Counted from the first letter of the stretch, positions 9,401 through 19,476 are shown. The stretch: 64,000 nt of DNA from CANLBN01 sp047629215 (GCA_047629215.1 JBLHWO010000001.1:1-64000); one strand, 5' to 3'. The notes: generated by a model not told the origin, from the sequence alone. Numbers and translations are program-made.

Positions 9401-9796
9401 ATGAATAGTATAAAAAAACAAAAGGGTTTATCAGGAATAGGCTGGTTATTTGTGATTAGCGTTCTCGGTTTTAGTTTGCTGCTAGTATCAAAATTGGGGC
9501 CTCACTACTTAGATAACCGCTTTGTAGTTTCGACACTGCAAACCTTGGCAGATGACCCTGAATTTCCTCGTATGGCTCCGAGCGAAATACGTTCAAAGCT
9601 CTATAAAATATTTACCCTCAACAATATTCGCGGTACGGCTGTAGGCGCATTGGAGGTTGTAAAGAATTCTAAAAGTACCCTAGTCACCATTAATTATGAA
9701 GAGCGTATAAGCCTCATGCATAATATTGATGTCGTTCTTACCTTTAACAGTTTATTAGATAGTGCGCGACCTGGTGAGTGCTGTAGTGGATATTAA
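9401..9796 (+). CDS. DUF4845 membrane-anchored protein
   Basis: Small protein of unknown function, 131 residues, with one N-terminal membrane anchor (GIGWLFVISVLGFSLLLVS, about 11-29) and an extracytoplasmic domain. Proteins of this family sit between lepB and rnc in many Pseudomonas-like genomes, and the position here is identical. The ATG has AGAGGG upstream. No catalytic residues are apparent. The C-terminus ends in a Cys pair (ECCSGY), which may be lineage specific. Confidence 0.75.
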   Translation: MNSIKKQKGLSGIGWLFVISVLGFSLLLVSKLGPHYLDNRFVVSTLQTLADDPEFPRMAPSEIRSKLYKIFTLNNIRGTAVGALEVVKNSKSTLVTINYEERISLMHNIDVVLTFNSLLDSARPGECCSGY

Positions 9797-9823
9797 TAGT
9801 GCAAGTCAATAGTAGAGAAATAA

Positions 9824-10507
9824 ATGCCTGATTATGAACACTTACAGCAGAAGTTAGTTTATGACTTCTCCGACATCTCTTTTTTATCATTAGCTTTAAC
9901 GCACTGCAGCTACGCTAGTCAAAATAATGAGCGTCTAGAGTTTCTGGGCGATGCTTTATTAAACTCTATAATTGCTCAAATATTATTTATGCAGTTTCCT
10001 GAAGAGCGTGAAGGGATTTTGTCTCGTTTGCGTGCTAGCCTTGTGAAAGGTGACACTCTTGCAGATATTGCGCGTGAACTTTCTCTTAGTGACTATTTGA
10101 TCATGGGCGAAGGTGAGTTAAAAAGTGGCGGTTTTCGTCGTGATTCTATTCTTGCAGATGTTGTTGAGTCGATTATCGGCGCTATATTTATTGACGGTGG
10201 AATGTGGCCCTGCCAGTCCTTTATCAAGCGCATATTTAAATCACGATTAGAGATACTGTCTGTTGATAAGTATTTAAAAGACCCTAAAACACGGCTACAA
10301 GAACTCTTGCAAGGTCGGCAGCTGCCCCTTCCAAGTTATATAGTGGTTAATATCGAAGGTGAGTCACACCAGCAAGAATTTACGGTGCGTTGTGAAACCG
10401 CCATCCTAAAGGAAGGCCCAATTGCTTCTGCTTCCAGCCGTAGGCAAGCAGAAAAATTAGCGGCCGCAAAAATATTAAGTTGGTTAGAGGATCAAAGTAA
10501 TGAGTGA
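9824..10507 (+). CDS. rnc: ribonuclease III
   Basis: Double-strand-specific endoribonuclease that processes rRNA precursors and structured mRNAs. The 227 residues contain the signature ERLEFLGDALL (about 36-46), the second acidic cluster DVVESIIGAIFIDGG (about 112-126), and a C-terminal double-stranded-RNA-binding domain (about 155-223). Its 3' end overlaps era by 8 bp, a common translational-coupling arrangement. Confidence 0.96.
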   Translation: MPDYEHLQQKLVYDFSDISFLSLALTHCSYASQNNERLEFLGDALLNSIIAQILFMQFPEEREGILSRLRASLVKGDTLADIARELSLSDYLIMGEGELKSGGFRRDSILADVVESIIGAIFIDGGMWPCQSFIKRIFKSRLEILSVDKYLKDPKTRLQELLQGRQLPLPSYIVVNIEGESHQQEFTVRCETAILKEGPIASASSRRQAEKLAAAKILSWLEDQSNE

Positions 10508-11438
10508 GCCCCCAAAGGTTGAAACCCCAATGGTTAAAATAAAGTCGCGCTGTGGCTACGTTGCTATAATAGGTAGGCCCAATGTAGGTAAATCAACTTT
10601 ACTGAATCATATATTGGGGCAAAAGCTAAGTATTACCTCTAGAAAACCACAGACTACACGGCATAATCTATTGGGTATCAAAACAGACGAAGAAAATAAA
10701 ACACAGTTTTTGTTTGTCGATACCCCAGGCTTACATCAAGAGCATAAAAAAGCCTTAAACCGTTACATGAATCAGGCTGTTACTACGGCAATTAGAGACG
10801 TAGATGTGATAGTGTTTGTTGTTGATAAGCTTCAATGGTTTGTAGAAGACGATTTAGTAGCAAAACGTATTCGTGATAGTAAAGTTCCGGTTGTTATTGC
10901 CGTCAATAAAGTAGACCAAATAGAAAATAAAGAAACTCTGCTACCACATTTACAGCGGCTACTAGCTACGCTTAATGTGCAAGATGTCGTGCCTGTGTCT
11001 GCCCTACAGAGTCAAAATGTCGATCGCCTGCTCGATGTGATTCGAGGCCATTTGCCTGAAAATGATTACTTCTTCCCTGAAGATCAAATAACGGACAAAA
11101 GCTCCCGTTTTTTAGCCGCCGAACTTATCCGAGAAAAAATCACACGTCAGTTGGGAGATGAATTACCCTATCAGATGACAGTAGAGATTGAAAATTTTAA
11201 AGATGAAGGAAAAATCATTCATATTGACGCATTAATTTTGGTTGAAAGGGAAGGTCAAAAACGAATCTTAATAGGTGACAAAGGCGCTCGTATCAAGCAA
11301 ATAGGGCAGCAAGCCCGCGAAGAAATGGAAAAACTGTTTAATAATAAAGTAATGTTGAAAACATGGATTAAGGTTAAATCGGGGTGGTCAGATGACGAGC
11401 GCGCTTTGCGTAGCTTGGGATATTTTGATGAATCTTAA
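10500..11438 (+). CDS. era: GTPase Era
   Basis: Essential GTPase that binds the 3' end of 16S rRNA and helps 30S subunit maturation. The 312 residues have G1 GRPNVGKST (25-33), G3 DTPGLH, G4 NKVD, and a C-terminal KH domain with ILIGDKGARIKQIG. It overlaps the end of rnc by 8 bp. The short N-terminal extension before the G domain (about 15 residues) is slightly longer than in E. coli. Confidence 0.96.
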   Translation: MSEPPKVETPMVKIKSRCGYVAIIGRPNVGKSTLLNHILGQKLSITSRKPQTTRHNLLGIKTDEENKTQFLFVDTPGLHQEHKKALNRYMNQAVTTAIRDVDVIVFVVDKLQWFVEDDLVAKRIRDSKVPVVIAVNKVDQIENKETLLPHLQRLLATLNVQDVVPVSALQSQNVDRLLDVIRGHLPENDYFFPEDQITDKSSRFLAAELIREKITRQLGDELPYQMTVEIENFKDEGKIIHIDALILVEREGQKRILIGDKGARIKQIGQQAREEMEKLFNNKVMLKTWIKVKSGWSDDERALRSLGYFDES

Positions 11439-11546
11439 GTTTTAGCTTATGCCATGCGGTCAAATAAACTATCTTTGAAATGAAAAGCCCAACACTGTTT
11501 TTATTTTATAGGTAATAATGATTACTGTTTGAAATCATCTCATCCT

Positions 11547-12245
11547 ATGCGTATTGAACTTCAACCTGCTTATGTTCTTCATTCTCGCCCTTTCCGCGAT
11601 TCCAGTCTTTTAGTTGATCTTCTTACGCGAGATCATGGGCGCTTGACTTTAATTGCCAAAGGCGCACGTAATCCAAAGCAAAGCCAGCGTCAGTTGCTTC
11701 AAGTACTGGTTCCCTTGTCAATTTCATGGCAAGGGAAAAGTGAATTGAAGACATTAATTGGAATCGAACCGGTGGGAAACCCTTTTTCACTTGAGGGTCG
11801 GTTTCTTTACAGCGCGTTCTACGCTAATGAATTGTTAACTTATTTATTAGCTCAAGGTGATTCAGTAACCGATATTTATGAGCTTTATAGTAACCTACTT
11901 TCTAACTTACAAGAAAAAAAAGATTTAGAGCTTACTTTGCGTGATTTTGAATTTTCTCTGCTTAATTTCATGGGCTATGGGATTAACTTTGAGCTGGAAG
12001 CTTCGGAAGGTATGCCAATAGCAGCAGAAAAATACTATGGTTTTATGAACGAAGCTGGTTTTTTCCCCGAAAACATGTGTTCTGATAAGACCTTGGCAAT
12101 TTACCAAGGGGCTCATTTGCTCGCCATTTCTGAAGGTAGGTATGATCACCCCCTTACTCGAAAGCTAGCTAAAAAAATCACACGAATTGCATTTTCTATA
12201 CTGTTACAGGGGAAAGTAATTAAAAGCCGAGAGTTCTTTAATTAG
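11547..12245 (+). CDS. recO: DNA repair protein RecO
   Basis: Mediator that loads RecA on SSB-covered DNA together with RecR. The N-terminal OB-fold segment is typical: MRIELQPAYVLHSRPFRDSS and then LIAKGARNPKQ. An in-frame TTG at 11529 would add six residues, but homologues begin at about the ATG used here. Neither start has a good ribosome-binding site. The product of 232 residues has the usual length. It follows era and converges on the REC-HPt gene with only six bases between the stop codons. Confidence 0.92.
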   Translation: MRIELQPAYVLHSRPFRDSSLLVDLLTRDHGRLTLIAKGARNPKQSQRQLLQVLVPLSISWQGKSELKTLIGIEPVGNPFSLEGRFLYSAFYANELLTYLLAQGDSVTDIYELYSNLLSNLQEKKDLELTLRDFEFSLLNFMGYGINFELEASEGMPIAAEKYYGFMNEAGFFPENMCSDKTLAIYQGAHLLAISEGRYDHPLTRKLAKKITRIAFSILLQGKVIKSREFFN

Positions 12246-12251
12246 TACTTA

Positions 12252-13358
12252 TTAGTGATCAAAGATAATATCTATATCGTGTTCTTCGGCCCACTTGATT
12301 AGTTCGTCTATCGATCTTATAAAAGCTGAAAACTGGTTTTTAGCATTATCTATTTGATTTTTCTCTAATACATTATCCAATATTTTGGCCTGTCTCTGTA
12401 ACTCAGGTACTCCGCAATAACAGCTCCCCCCATTAATTTTGTGTACTAGGCTGCCCAATTTTTTCCATTGATTGTTGTTAAATAATATCTCTATCTGATG
12501 TCTTTCTTCTTGTATGAGCGCGATTAACATGCGGAGCATCTCTTTTGCGAGATCATAGTTGTTTCTACTAAAGATGAGTGACTGCTTAACATCGACAACT
12601 TTATTAATGGTCCCACTATCATCAGTTGATTTTTCTTTTATAAATTCTAGGGCTGCATTCGTAGGTGTATTAGCATATTTTATATTTTTTTTATTACTAT
12701 CGCTTGTGCTTTCATCTAAGTGATTGTCGTGAGTCAGGCTAGAAAAGTTAGAGATCCGCCTATTTTTTTCCTTTATAACTGACTGGTTTGTTAACCATCG
12801 ATCAAGAGTGTTTAGTAATTCTTCATTGTCTAGAGGTTTGGTTAAATATTCATCAAAGCCAACAGTCAATGCCTCTAATCTTTTCTCATTACTACTGTGG
12901 GCGCTAATAGCAATAATAGGTAATCTTTTTTTGCTATCTGTTTCGAGGTCGCGAATTTTTTTAACGGCTTCTAAACCACTCATTTTCTCCATTTCAATAT
13001 CCATTAGAATAAGTGCGAATGGCTGTTTATGATAATAATCTACAGCTTCTTCACCATTTTCTGCTTCTACTATAGTCAGTGATAGAAAACGTAATATCTC
13101 TATCACTATTCTTCGGTTAGCTTTACTGTCGTCGACTAATAATATAGCTACTCCATTTTGTGCCGGCTTCGTTAGATCTTTAGAGCGCAAATATCGCTGA
13201 AAAATAACCAGTAATAACCCAATAATCACTATGCATGAACAAATAAACATAATGATTTTCAGTGTGGCTCCAGCAAAAGCAAATAATGCGACAACAGCTA
13301 GTGCGATTATTATGGCTAGGCTAATTACGGAAGTAGGAATCCATTTGTTGGGTAGCAT
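12252..13358 (-). CDS. membrane REC-HPt phosphorelay protein (GacS/BarA-like, no kinase domain)
   Basis: A 368-residue protein with two adjacent membrane spans (about 10-30 and 34-53). A response-regulator receiver domain follows (about 71-190, acidic pair Asp76/Asp77, phospho-acceptor Asp120, Lys174 in YLTKPL). After a polar linker comes a C-terminal HPt domain (about 262-360, His306 in LVHKINGG). All phospho-transfer residues are present, but there is no HAMP, no HisKA and no ATPase domain. It occupies the place next to cysM-rlmD-relA-mazG where Pseudomonas carries the hybrid kinase GacS. It therefore looks like the C-terminal half of such a hybrid kinase with its own membrane anchor. It must be phosphorylated by another kinase or act as a phosphate sink. 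The domain call is firm; the relation to GacS is inferred from position and architecture. Confidence 0.8.
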   Translation of the reverse strand: MLPNKWIPTSVISLAIIIALAVVALFAFAGATLKIIMFICSCIVIIGLLLVIFQRYLRSKDLTKPAQNGVAILLVDDSKANRRIVIEILRFLSLTIVEAENGEEAVDYYHKQPFALILMDIEMEKMSGLEAVKKIRDLETDSKKRLPIIAISAHSSNEKRLEALTVGFDEYLTKPLDNEELLNTLDRWLTNQSVIKEKNRRISNFSSLTHDNHLDESTSDSNKKNIKYANTPTNAALEFIKEKSTDDSGTINKVVDVKQSLIFSRNNYDLAKEMLRMLIALIQEERHQIEILFNNNQWKKLGSLVHKINGGSCYCGVPELQRQAKILDNVLEKNQIDNAKNQFSAFIRSIDELIKWAEEHDIDIIFDH

Positions 13359-13471
13359 TGGGTACCTATCATTTAGGTTCAGAAAAATGAAAAAGAGTTA
13401 TTTGTTATACTTGCTAGCGAGTTAAGCTATTCAAGGGTAAAATAACCCTCTTTGATTCGCAAGCTGAATAA

Positions 13472-14401
13472 ATGATAAATCCTATACGCACTCCAAGCTC
13501 TATTCATTTTCCAACAATCGAAGCTTGTATTGGTAATACCCCCCTAGTTAGACTGCAAAGGCTACCGGGTAATACCAGTAATATTATTCTTGCTAAGTTA
13601 GAGGGTAATAATCCAGCAGGTTCTGTTAAAGACCGTCCGGCGATGTCGATGATTACTAGGGCCGAGGCAAGGGGAGATATTAAGCCTGGTGATAGTTTGA
13701 TTGAGGCAACCAGTGGTAACACTGGTATCGCTCTAGCCATGGCTGCGGCTATTAAAGGCTACCGTATAACGCTTATCATGCCTGTCAGTTCAACCGTTGA
13801 GCGAAAGCAAGCAATGACAGCTTATGGCGCCGAACTTATTTTGGTGCCCGAAGAAGAGGGTATGGAAGGCGCACGTGATTTAGCTTTAAAAATGCAGGCG
13901 GAAGGGATGGGTCGAGTATTGGATCAGTTCGCAAATAGTGATAATCCACTTGCCCACTATGAAGGCACTGGTCCAGAAATTTGGCAGCAAACTCAAGGTA
14001 CAGTGACACATTTTGTTAGCTCTATGGGCACAACGGGGACAATTACTGGAACGTCTCGTTACCTTAAAGAACAAAATCCAGACATTCAAGTTGTTGGCTT
14101 ACAGCCACAAGAGGGCGACAGTATCCCAGGTATTAGACGTTGGTCTAAAGAGTATATTCCATCGATTTACGATGATAGCTATGTCGATCACATTATTGAT
14201 ATGGGGCAAAAAGAAGCAGAGGACACTATGAGGGCCTTGGCTCAAAGAGAAGGTATTTTCAGTGGCGTGTCTTCTGGGGGAGATATAGCGGGGGCATTAC
14301 GTTTAAGTCAAACGATCAGTAATGCAGTTATTGTTGCTATTGTCTGTGATCGAGGGGATCGTTATTTATCATCTGGCGTATTTAAAGCTGAGCAAGCTTA
14401 G
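13472..14401 (+). CDS. cysM: cysteine synthase B
   Basis: PLP-dependent enzyme making cysteine from O-acetylserine and sulfide or thiosulfate. The 309 residues carry the PLP lysine Lys53 in GSVKDRPA, the substrate loop EATSGNTG, and the phosphate-binding segment SSMGTTGTITG. It resembles CysM rather than CysK in the short C-terminus and in GIRRWSKEYIP. It is divergent from the REC-HPt gene and followed five bases later by rlmD. Confidence 0.93.
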   Translation: MINPIRTPSSIHFPTIEACIGNTPLVRLQRLPGNTSNIILAKLEGNNPAGSVKDRPAMSMITRAEARGDIKPGDSLIEATSGNTGIALAMAAAIKGYRITLIMPVSSTVERKQAMTAYGAELILVPEEEGMEGARDLALKMQAEGMGRVLDQFANSDNPLAHYEGTGPEIWQQTQGTVTHFVSSMGTTGTITGTSRYLKEQNPDIQVVGLQPQEGDSIPGIRRWSKEYIPSIYDDSYVDHIIDMGQKEAEDTMRALAQREGIFSGVSSGGDIAGALRLSQTISNAVIVAIVCDRGDRYLSSGVFKAEQA

Positions 14402-14405
14402 CTAA

Positions 14406-15893
14406 ATGGCACGTTTTTATAAGCCAAAAAAGCAAGTCCAAGCTTCATTACCACGTACTCTGACCAATATTAAAGTGGAGCGGCTGAGTGATGACGGGCG
14501 TGGAATTGCAAAAATTAATACGGCTACCGAATTTTCCTCTGCATCTGCTTCAGGGCAAAAGCGAGCGAGCAGTAAAAGTAGCAAAGGCAAAACGGTTTTT
14601 ATCGATGGAGCACTGCCAGAAGAAACCGTCAATGCAACGGTTTTTCAGCACAGTAATCGCTATAGCGAGGCTTATGTAACGGAGATTATCAAGCCCAGTA
14701 AGCAGCGTGTGCAAGCCAAATGCAAGCATTACACTCGCTGTGGTGGTTGCCATGTGCAACACATGAGTATTGAAGAGCAGCACCGCTTTAAACTCGGGGC
14801 CATACTTGATCAGTTAAAAAACTGGGCCCAAATAGAACCTGAAATTGTTATCCCAACATTATCTAGTGAGCAATACAGATATCGTCGCCGTGTTCGCTTA
14901 GGTGTAGATAGCCGAAAATCTGATGGGAATAAGCCCCTAATGGGTTTTAGGCAAAATAATAGCAAGCAGCTTATTCGTGTTACAGAATGCCCTGTTATGG
15001 TTGAGTCATTAGAGTCTCTTATTGAACCACTACAAATGTGGCTTAACACTTATGTCCTTTCTATTACCCATATAGAATTGATTGATACTGATAAAACGGT
15101 TGGAGTCGTTATTCGCTATGCTCGCTCACTGTCTTTAGATCTTCGCCAACAACTCCAAACAATTTTAGATCCTTTCGATGCAATATGCTGGTTTCAAAAT
15201 GAAAAAAACGGTGATTTAGAAAGCGTTGAGGGGGTGAGAGTAAAGCCCGAGTTACGCTATGGTTTGAGCGACTCTTTACACTCCCAGTTGTTATCAGTGC
15301 AGCCAGTATCCGCTCGGCGATTAACACTGAACTTTCATCCTCAAGATTTTATTCAGGGTAATGCAAATGTTAATCAGTTAATGGTCACACAAGCGATTGA
15401 ACTGATGAAGCCACAAGCCGAGGAAAATATTCTCGATTTATTTTGTGGAGTCGGCAACTTTTCTTTACCCTTATCTCGCTTGGCTAAGCAGGTCAGAGGG
15501 GTAGAGGGTGTTGAAAATATGGTTGTAACTGCGACAGACAATGCCAAGCGCAATCATTGTGACAACACTCAATTTTTTAAAGTAGATTTGTCTGACTGGA
15601 AAGCGATAGTGTCTTCAGGAATGCTTTCGAGCTCTTGTGATGCACTAATTTTAGATCCGCCCAGAAGCGGCGCAAAAACACTTTGTGAAAAAATAAATAA
15701 ACTTATGCCAAAGCGCATTGTCTATGTGTCTTGCGACTCTGCGACTTTTGCCCGGGATGCACAATTATTGTGCGGTCATAGCTATATACTGTCCCATTTA
15801 GGCTTAGTTGATATGTTCCCACAGACATCTCATAGTGAAGTGATGGGGCTGTTTGTTCATCCATCTTGGAAGGAAGTTCAAGACCGTTTATAA
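14406..15893 (+). CDS. rlmD: 23S rRNA (uracil-1939-C5)-methyltransferase RlmD
   Basis: Iron-sulfur RNA methyltransferase that methylates U1939 of 23S rRNA. Cluster cysteines Cys106, Cys112 and Cys115 (CKHYTRCGGC) are followed by a further Cys in TECPVM near 198. The SAM site is ILDLFCGVGNFSLP, and the catalytic Cys lies in YVSCDSATFARD. The N-terminal TRAM domain has a Ser/Lys-rich insert at about residues 44-62. The gene is 495 codons and starts five bases after cysM. Confidence 0.95.
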   Translation: MARFYKPKKQVQASLPRTLTNIKVERLSDDGRGIAKINTATEFSSASASGQKRASSKSSKGKTVFIDGALPEETVNATVFQHSNRYSEAYVTEIIKPSKQRVQAKCKHYTRCGGCHVQHMSIEEQHRFKLGAILDQLKNWAQIEPEIVIPTLSSEQYRYRRRVRLGVDSRKSDGNKPLMGFRQNNSKQLIRVTECPVMVESLESLIEPLQMWLNTYVLSITHIELIDTDKTVGVVIRYARSLSLDLRQQLQTILDPFDAICWFQNEKNGDLESVEGVRVKPELRYGLSDSLHSQLLSVQPVSARRLTLNFHPQDFIQGNANVNQLMVTQAIELMKPQAEENILDLFCGVGNFSLPLSRLAKQVRGVEGVENMVVTATDNAKRNHCDNTQFFKVDLSDWKAIVSSGMLSSSCDALILDPPRSGAKTLCEKINKLMPKRIVYVSCDSATFARDAQLLCGHSYILSHLGLVDMFPQTSHSEVMGLFVHPSWKEVQDRL

Positions 15894-15970
15894 ACTGTCC
15901 CTTAGATAACAACATAGTTGATGCACGACCGTCAATCAAAATACCGTTTGGAAATAAATAATAGATCAAT

Positions 15971-18208
15971 ATGGTTCAAGTAAGGCAAGATTATACAGAT
16001 TCAATACCGCGCGATATCGATATCAATGATTGGGCGCAACGTATTGTAAGTGCCGCAAAATTACCTGCATCTGCGATGCAACCTTTACTAAAGGTTGCAG
16101 CTACAGCTCAGGTTTCAGAAGAGCAAGCTATAGCGGGTGATAACATTTGGTCTGAGCGTGCGAGTAGTTTTGTTTCTGGCCTTGAAATGGCTGATATTCT
16201 TGCAGACTTACAGCTTGACCAAGAAGCGCTTATTGCAGCAGTGATTTATCGTAGTGTTCGAGAGAATAAAATCGAATTGACGGATGTTAAAGCATTTTAT
16301 GGCGAGAAGGTTGCTAAGTTGGTTGAAGGCGTTTTGAGAATGGCAGCAATACACTCCTTGCGCAACGATTCTGGTGAGGATGTCTTTGGTAAACAGTCTG
16401 ATGAGCAAGTTGAGAACGTGCGTAAAATGCTCGTTGCAATGGTCGATGATGTTCGTATTGCTTTGATCAAATTGGCAGAAAGAACATGCGCTATTCGAGC
16501 CGTAAAAAATGCTGATGAAACAAGAAAAGTGAAGGTCGCTAGAGAAGTTTCTGATATTTATGCACCCCTCGCCCATCGTTTAGGTATTGGACATATGAAA
16601 TGGGAGCTTGAAGATCTAGCCTTTCGTTATTTAAAACCTCTGGACTATAAAAATATTGCTAGCTTGTTAGATGAAAAACGACTGGCAAGACAAACCTACA
16701 TTGATAGCGTCGTTAATGCGCTTACTACGCAAATTAAGACAAGCAGTATTGTTGCAGAAGTATCTGGTCGAGCTAAGCATATCTATAGTATTTGGAGAAA
16801 GATGCAGAGGAAGGGCATTGATTTTTCTGAGGTGTATGATATTCGAGCCGTTAGAATTATGGTGGAAAATATACGAGACTGTTACGAAGTCTTGGGTATA
16901 GTGCATACAATGTGGCGCAATATTCCCCATGAGTTTGATGATTATATTGCGGCCCCCAAAGAAAATGGTTATCGCTCATTGCATACCGCTGTTTTGGGCG
17001 CAGAAAATAAAGTATTAGAAGTCCAAATACGCTCTCACTCTATGCACGAAGAAGCAGAATATGGTGTTTGTTCACATTGGCGATATAAAGGTACTGATAG
17101 TGACCGACCCAATGACAGCTATGAAAAGAAAATTGAATGGTTAAGGCAAGTATTAGAGTGGCATGAAGAGTTAGGTGTAAATCCTTTATCCGATGACTTA
17201 AGTCAAGGCATAGAGCAAGATCGCATTTATTTGTTTACACCAGAAGGCCACATCCTAGATCTACCGTACAAAGCGACACCCTTAGATTTTGCCTATCGTA
17301 TTCATACTGAAATTGGCCACAGTTGTCGAGGCGCAAAAGTTAATGGCCGCATCGTGCCACTCAACACCATTCTTAAAATGTCAGATCAAGTTGAAATACT
17401 GACGGGTAAACAAACGATTCCCAGCCGTGACTGGTTGATAGAAAGTTTAGGTTATTTAAATACCTCGCGTGCGCGTGCCAAAGTCCGTCAATGGTTCGGC
17501 GCCCAGGCCAAAGATCAAAATATTGCCGATGGCCGAGCACTTTTCGATAGAGAATTAAAACATCTAGGAATTCGCGAATTAAATTTTGAAAAATTAGTGT
17601 TAACACTTAAGCAAAATGATCTAGATGAGCTTTATGCCAGTATTGGTTCAGGCGATGTTGGTGTAGGCTACGTAATAAAAGCGGCGCAAAAACTAATCGC
17701 ACCAATCGAAGAGCCAAAAATACATCTTGTCCAAAAAAAATCAACGCCGGGTCAAAATGATGTTTATATCGACGGCGTCGGTAATCTAATGACCACTATT
17801 GCGAACTGTTGTCATGCTTTACCCGGAGATGAAATTAGTGGCTATATAACTCAGGGAAGAGGCGTTTCTATTCATAGAAAAGATTGCAGTAATTTTTTGC
17901 AATTGGAAACGGACGAATCCGAACGCATAATTAAGGTTAATTGGGGTGAAGAGCCAAAGCAGTATTACGAAGTTGATATTATGGTTGAAGCTTATGATCG
18001 ACAGGGTTTATTGCGCGATATTACTGTTCTCTTAGATAACTCTCACGTGAATGTTGTAGCCATGCAAACCTTATCGGATCGTGGTAATCATACAGTGGAT
18101 ATGGTTATGACTATCGAAATAAAAGACTTCAGCGAATTAAGCCGTATTCTGGCCCGAGTCAATCAATTGCCTAATATCGCATCGGCTAGGCGTCAGAATT
18201 GTGAGTAA
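15971..18208 (+). CDS. relA: (p)ppGpp synthetase RelA
   Basis: Ribosome-bound synthetase of the stringent-response alarmones. The 745 residues contain a pseudo-hydrolase domain lacking the intact HD motif (about 60-200), a synthetase domain (about 250-370, with YDIRAVRIMV and ENGYRSLHTAV), a TGS domain (about 415-475), a zinc-finger/helical region with NCCHALPGD, and a C-terminal ACT domain. The missing HD pair separates it from bifunctional SpoT. It overlaps mazG by 8 bp. Confidence 0.96.
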   Translation: MVQVRQDYTDSIPRDIDINDWAQRIVSAAKLPASAMQPLLKVAATAQVSEEQAIAGDNIWSERASSFVSGLEMADILADLQLDQEALIAAVIYRSVRENKIELTDVKAFYGEKVAKLVEGVLRMAAIHSLRNDSGEDVFGKQSDEQVENVRKMLVAMVDDVRIALIKLAERTCAIRAVKNADETRKVKVAREVSDIYAPLAHRLGIGHMKWELEDLAFRYLKPLDYKNIASLLDEKRLARQTYIDSVVNALTTQIKTSSIVAEVSGRAKHIYSIWRKMQRKGIDFSEVYDIRAVRIMVENIRDCYEVLGIVHTMWRNIPHEFDDYIAAPKENGYRSLHTAVLGAENKVLEVQIRSHSMHEEAEYGVCSHWRYKGTDSDRPNDSYEKKIEWLRQVLEWHEELGVNPLSDDLSQGIEQDRIYLFTPEGHILDLPYKATPLDFAYRIHTEIGHSCRGAKVNGRIVPLNTILKMSDQVEILTGKQTIPSRDWLIESLGYLNTSRARAKVRQWFGAQAKDQNIADGRALFDRELKHLGIRELNFEKLVLTLKQNDLDELYASIGSGDVGVGYVIKAAQKLIAPIEEPKIHLVQKKSTPGQNDVYIDGVGNLMTTIANCCHALPGDEISGYITQGRGVSIHRKDCSNFLQLETDESERIIKVNWGEEPKQYYEVDIMVEAYDRQGLLRDITVLLDNSHVNVVAMQTLSDRGNHTVDMVMTIEIKDFSELSRILARVNQLPNIASARRQNCE

Positions 18209-19121
18209 ATCAATCTATTCTCTTGAAGATTTATTAACACTAATGGCGCGTTTACGTGAGCCAGATTACGGTTGCCCTTGGGATTTAGCTCAATCCTATA
18301 AAACAATTACCTCTTCAACATTAGAAGAAGCCTATGAAGTCGTAGATGCCATAGAGCAGGATGATCCTAAACAGCTAAAAGAAGAGTTAGGTGATTTATT
18401 ATTTCAAATTATTTTTTATAGCCACTTAGGTAAAGAAGAAGAAAAATTTGATTTTCATGATGTTGTATCTTCTCTTACCGAAAAGCTACTGCGCCGTCAC
18501 CCACATGTATTTCCAGATGGAACGCTGGATAGCCGCATTGATTTAAATAGTGCTTTCCGCTCTAGTGATGATAAGCCGCAAAACGGCGTACAGCCGAACA
18601 TAAAAAAAGTATGGGAAAAAACTAAAGCTGAAGAGCGGCAATCGAAGGGTCATAATAGTTTGATGGATGATATACCCTTAGCCTTACCGGGCACTGTCCG
18701 CGCTATTAAATTGCAAAAACGTGCCGCATCAGTCAATTTCGATTGGTCTAATATTCAAGACGTTTATGATAAGGTTCAAGAAGAAATAGCAGAGCTACGA
18801 GAGGCCGGTGTTGCATTTCAAGGTTCCAATAAGCACGTGTACACACCGGCAGACGATAACTATGTTCAAAATCAAGCTGAAAGCTCAGAGGACGCAGTAG
18901 AGGAAGAGTTAGGCGACTTACTATTTACAGTGATTAGTTTATCCCGCCATTTGAAGGTCGATTCAGAGACTGCTCTGCGGAGGGCTAATAGTAAGTTTGA
19001 ATCACGCTTTCGTTATATAGAGATGCTTGCAAGTCAGCAGTCTAAAGAGTTAGCAGTCTTGTCAGAAGATGTACTTGAGGAGTGGTGGCAAATTGCCAAG
19101 AAAGAGACCAAAAATATATAA
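18201..19121 (+). CDS. mazG: nucleoside triphosphate pyrophosphohydrolase MazG
   Basis: Removes pyrophosphate from non-canonical NTPs and modulates ppGpp in E. coli. The 306 residues hold two MazG domains with the EExxE...ELGD pattern: LEEAYEVVDAIEQ...ELGDLLFQI near 40-70 and EEIAELREA...EELGDLLFTV near 194-240. The start is GTG inside the end of relA, so translation is probably coupled. There is a longer insert between the second domain halves than in E. coli MazG. Confidence 0.95.
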   Translation: MSKSIYSLEDLLTLMARLREPDYGCPWDLAQSYKTITSSTLEEAYEVVDAIEQDDPKQLKEELGDLLFQIIFYSHLGKEEEKFDFHDVVSSLTEKLLRRHPHVFPDGTLDSRIDLNSAFRSSDDKPQNGVQPNIKKVWEKTKAEERQSKGHNSLMDDIPLALPGTVRAIKLQKRAASVNFDWSNIQDVYDKVQEEIAELREAGVAFQGSNKHVYTPADDNYVQNQAESSEDAVEEELGDLLFTVISLSRHLKVDSETALRRANSKFESRFRYIEMLASQQSKELAVLSEDVLEEWWQIAKKETKNI

Positions 19122-19476
19122 CTACTTAATAGCCATTTAACTATGAAGCGCCAAGTATGTGTGGCAGTAGCAATAGTCTAAGCTTGGAGGGGGCTTTTGG
19201 TTGAGGTTAGGCTAGTTGGCATGTTATCTTACTCGTTTGACCTTACTAAACCAGAACCAGTTAAAATTAACTGGAATCAACTTGAAAGAATGATAGATTA
19301 TCGATGCTTTTAGACAATGAGATAGATAATAATAAAAATAGACGAGGCTTTCCTTGCCTTATGCAGAGTTTTGAAAAAGAGGTTGGCCACTACAGGTGCT
19401 TTTCAAGGAAGTGCTGAGAAATATATTAAGACGGTCTCAATCATTCATTTACAGATAATACATAGGAGTACTCCAA
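19122..19476. other. 355-bp intergenic region before adk
   Basis: No convincing gene, hairpin or repeat is visible here. The only clear signal is the adk ribosome-binding site AGGAG at 19464-19468. The region probably carries the adk promoter, but no unambiguous -35/-10 pair could be chosen. Confidence 0.5.
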
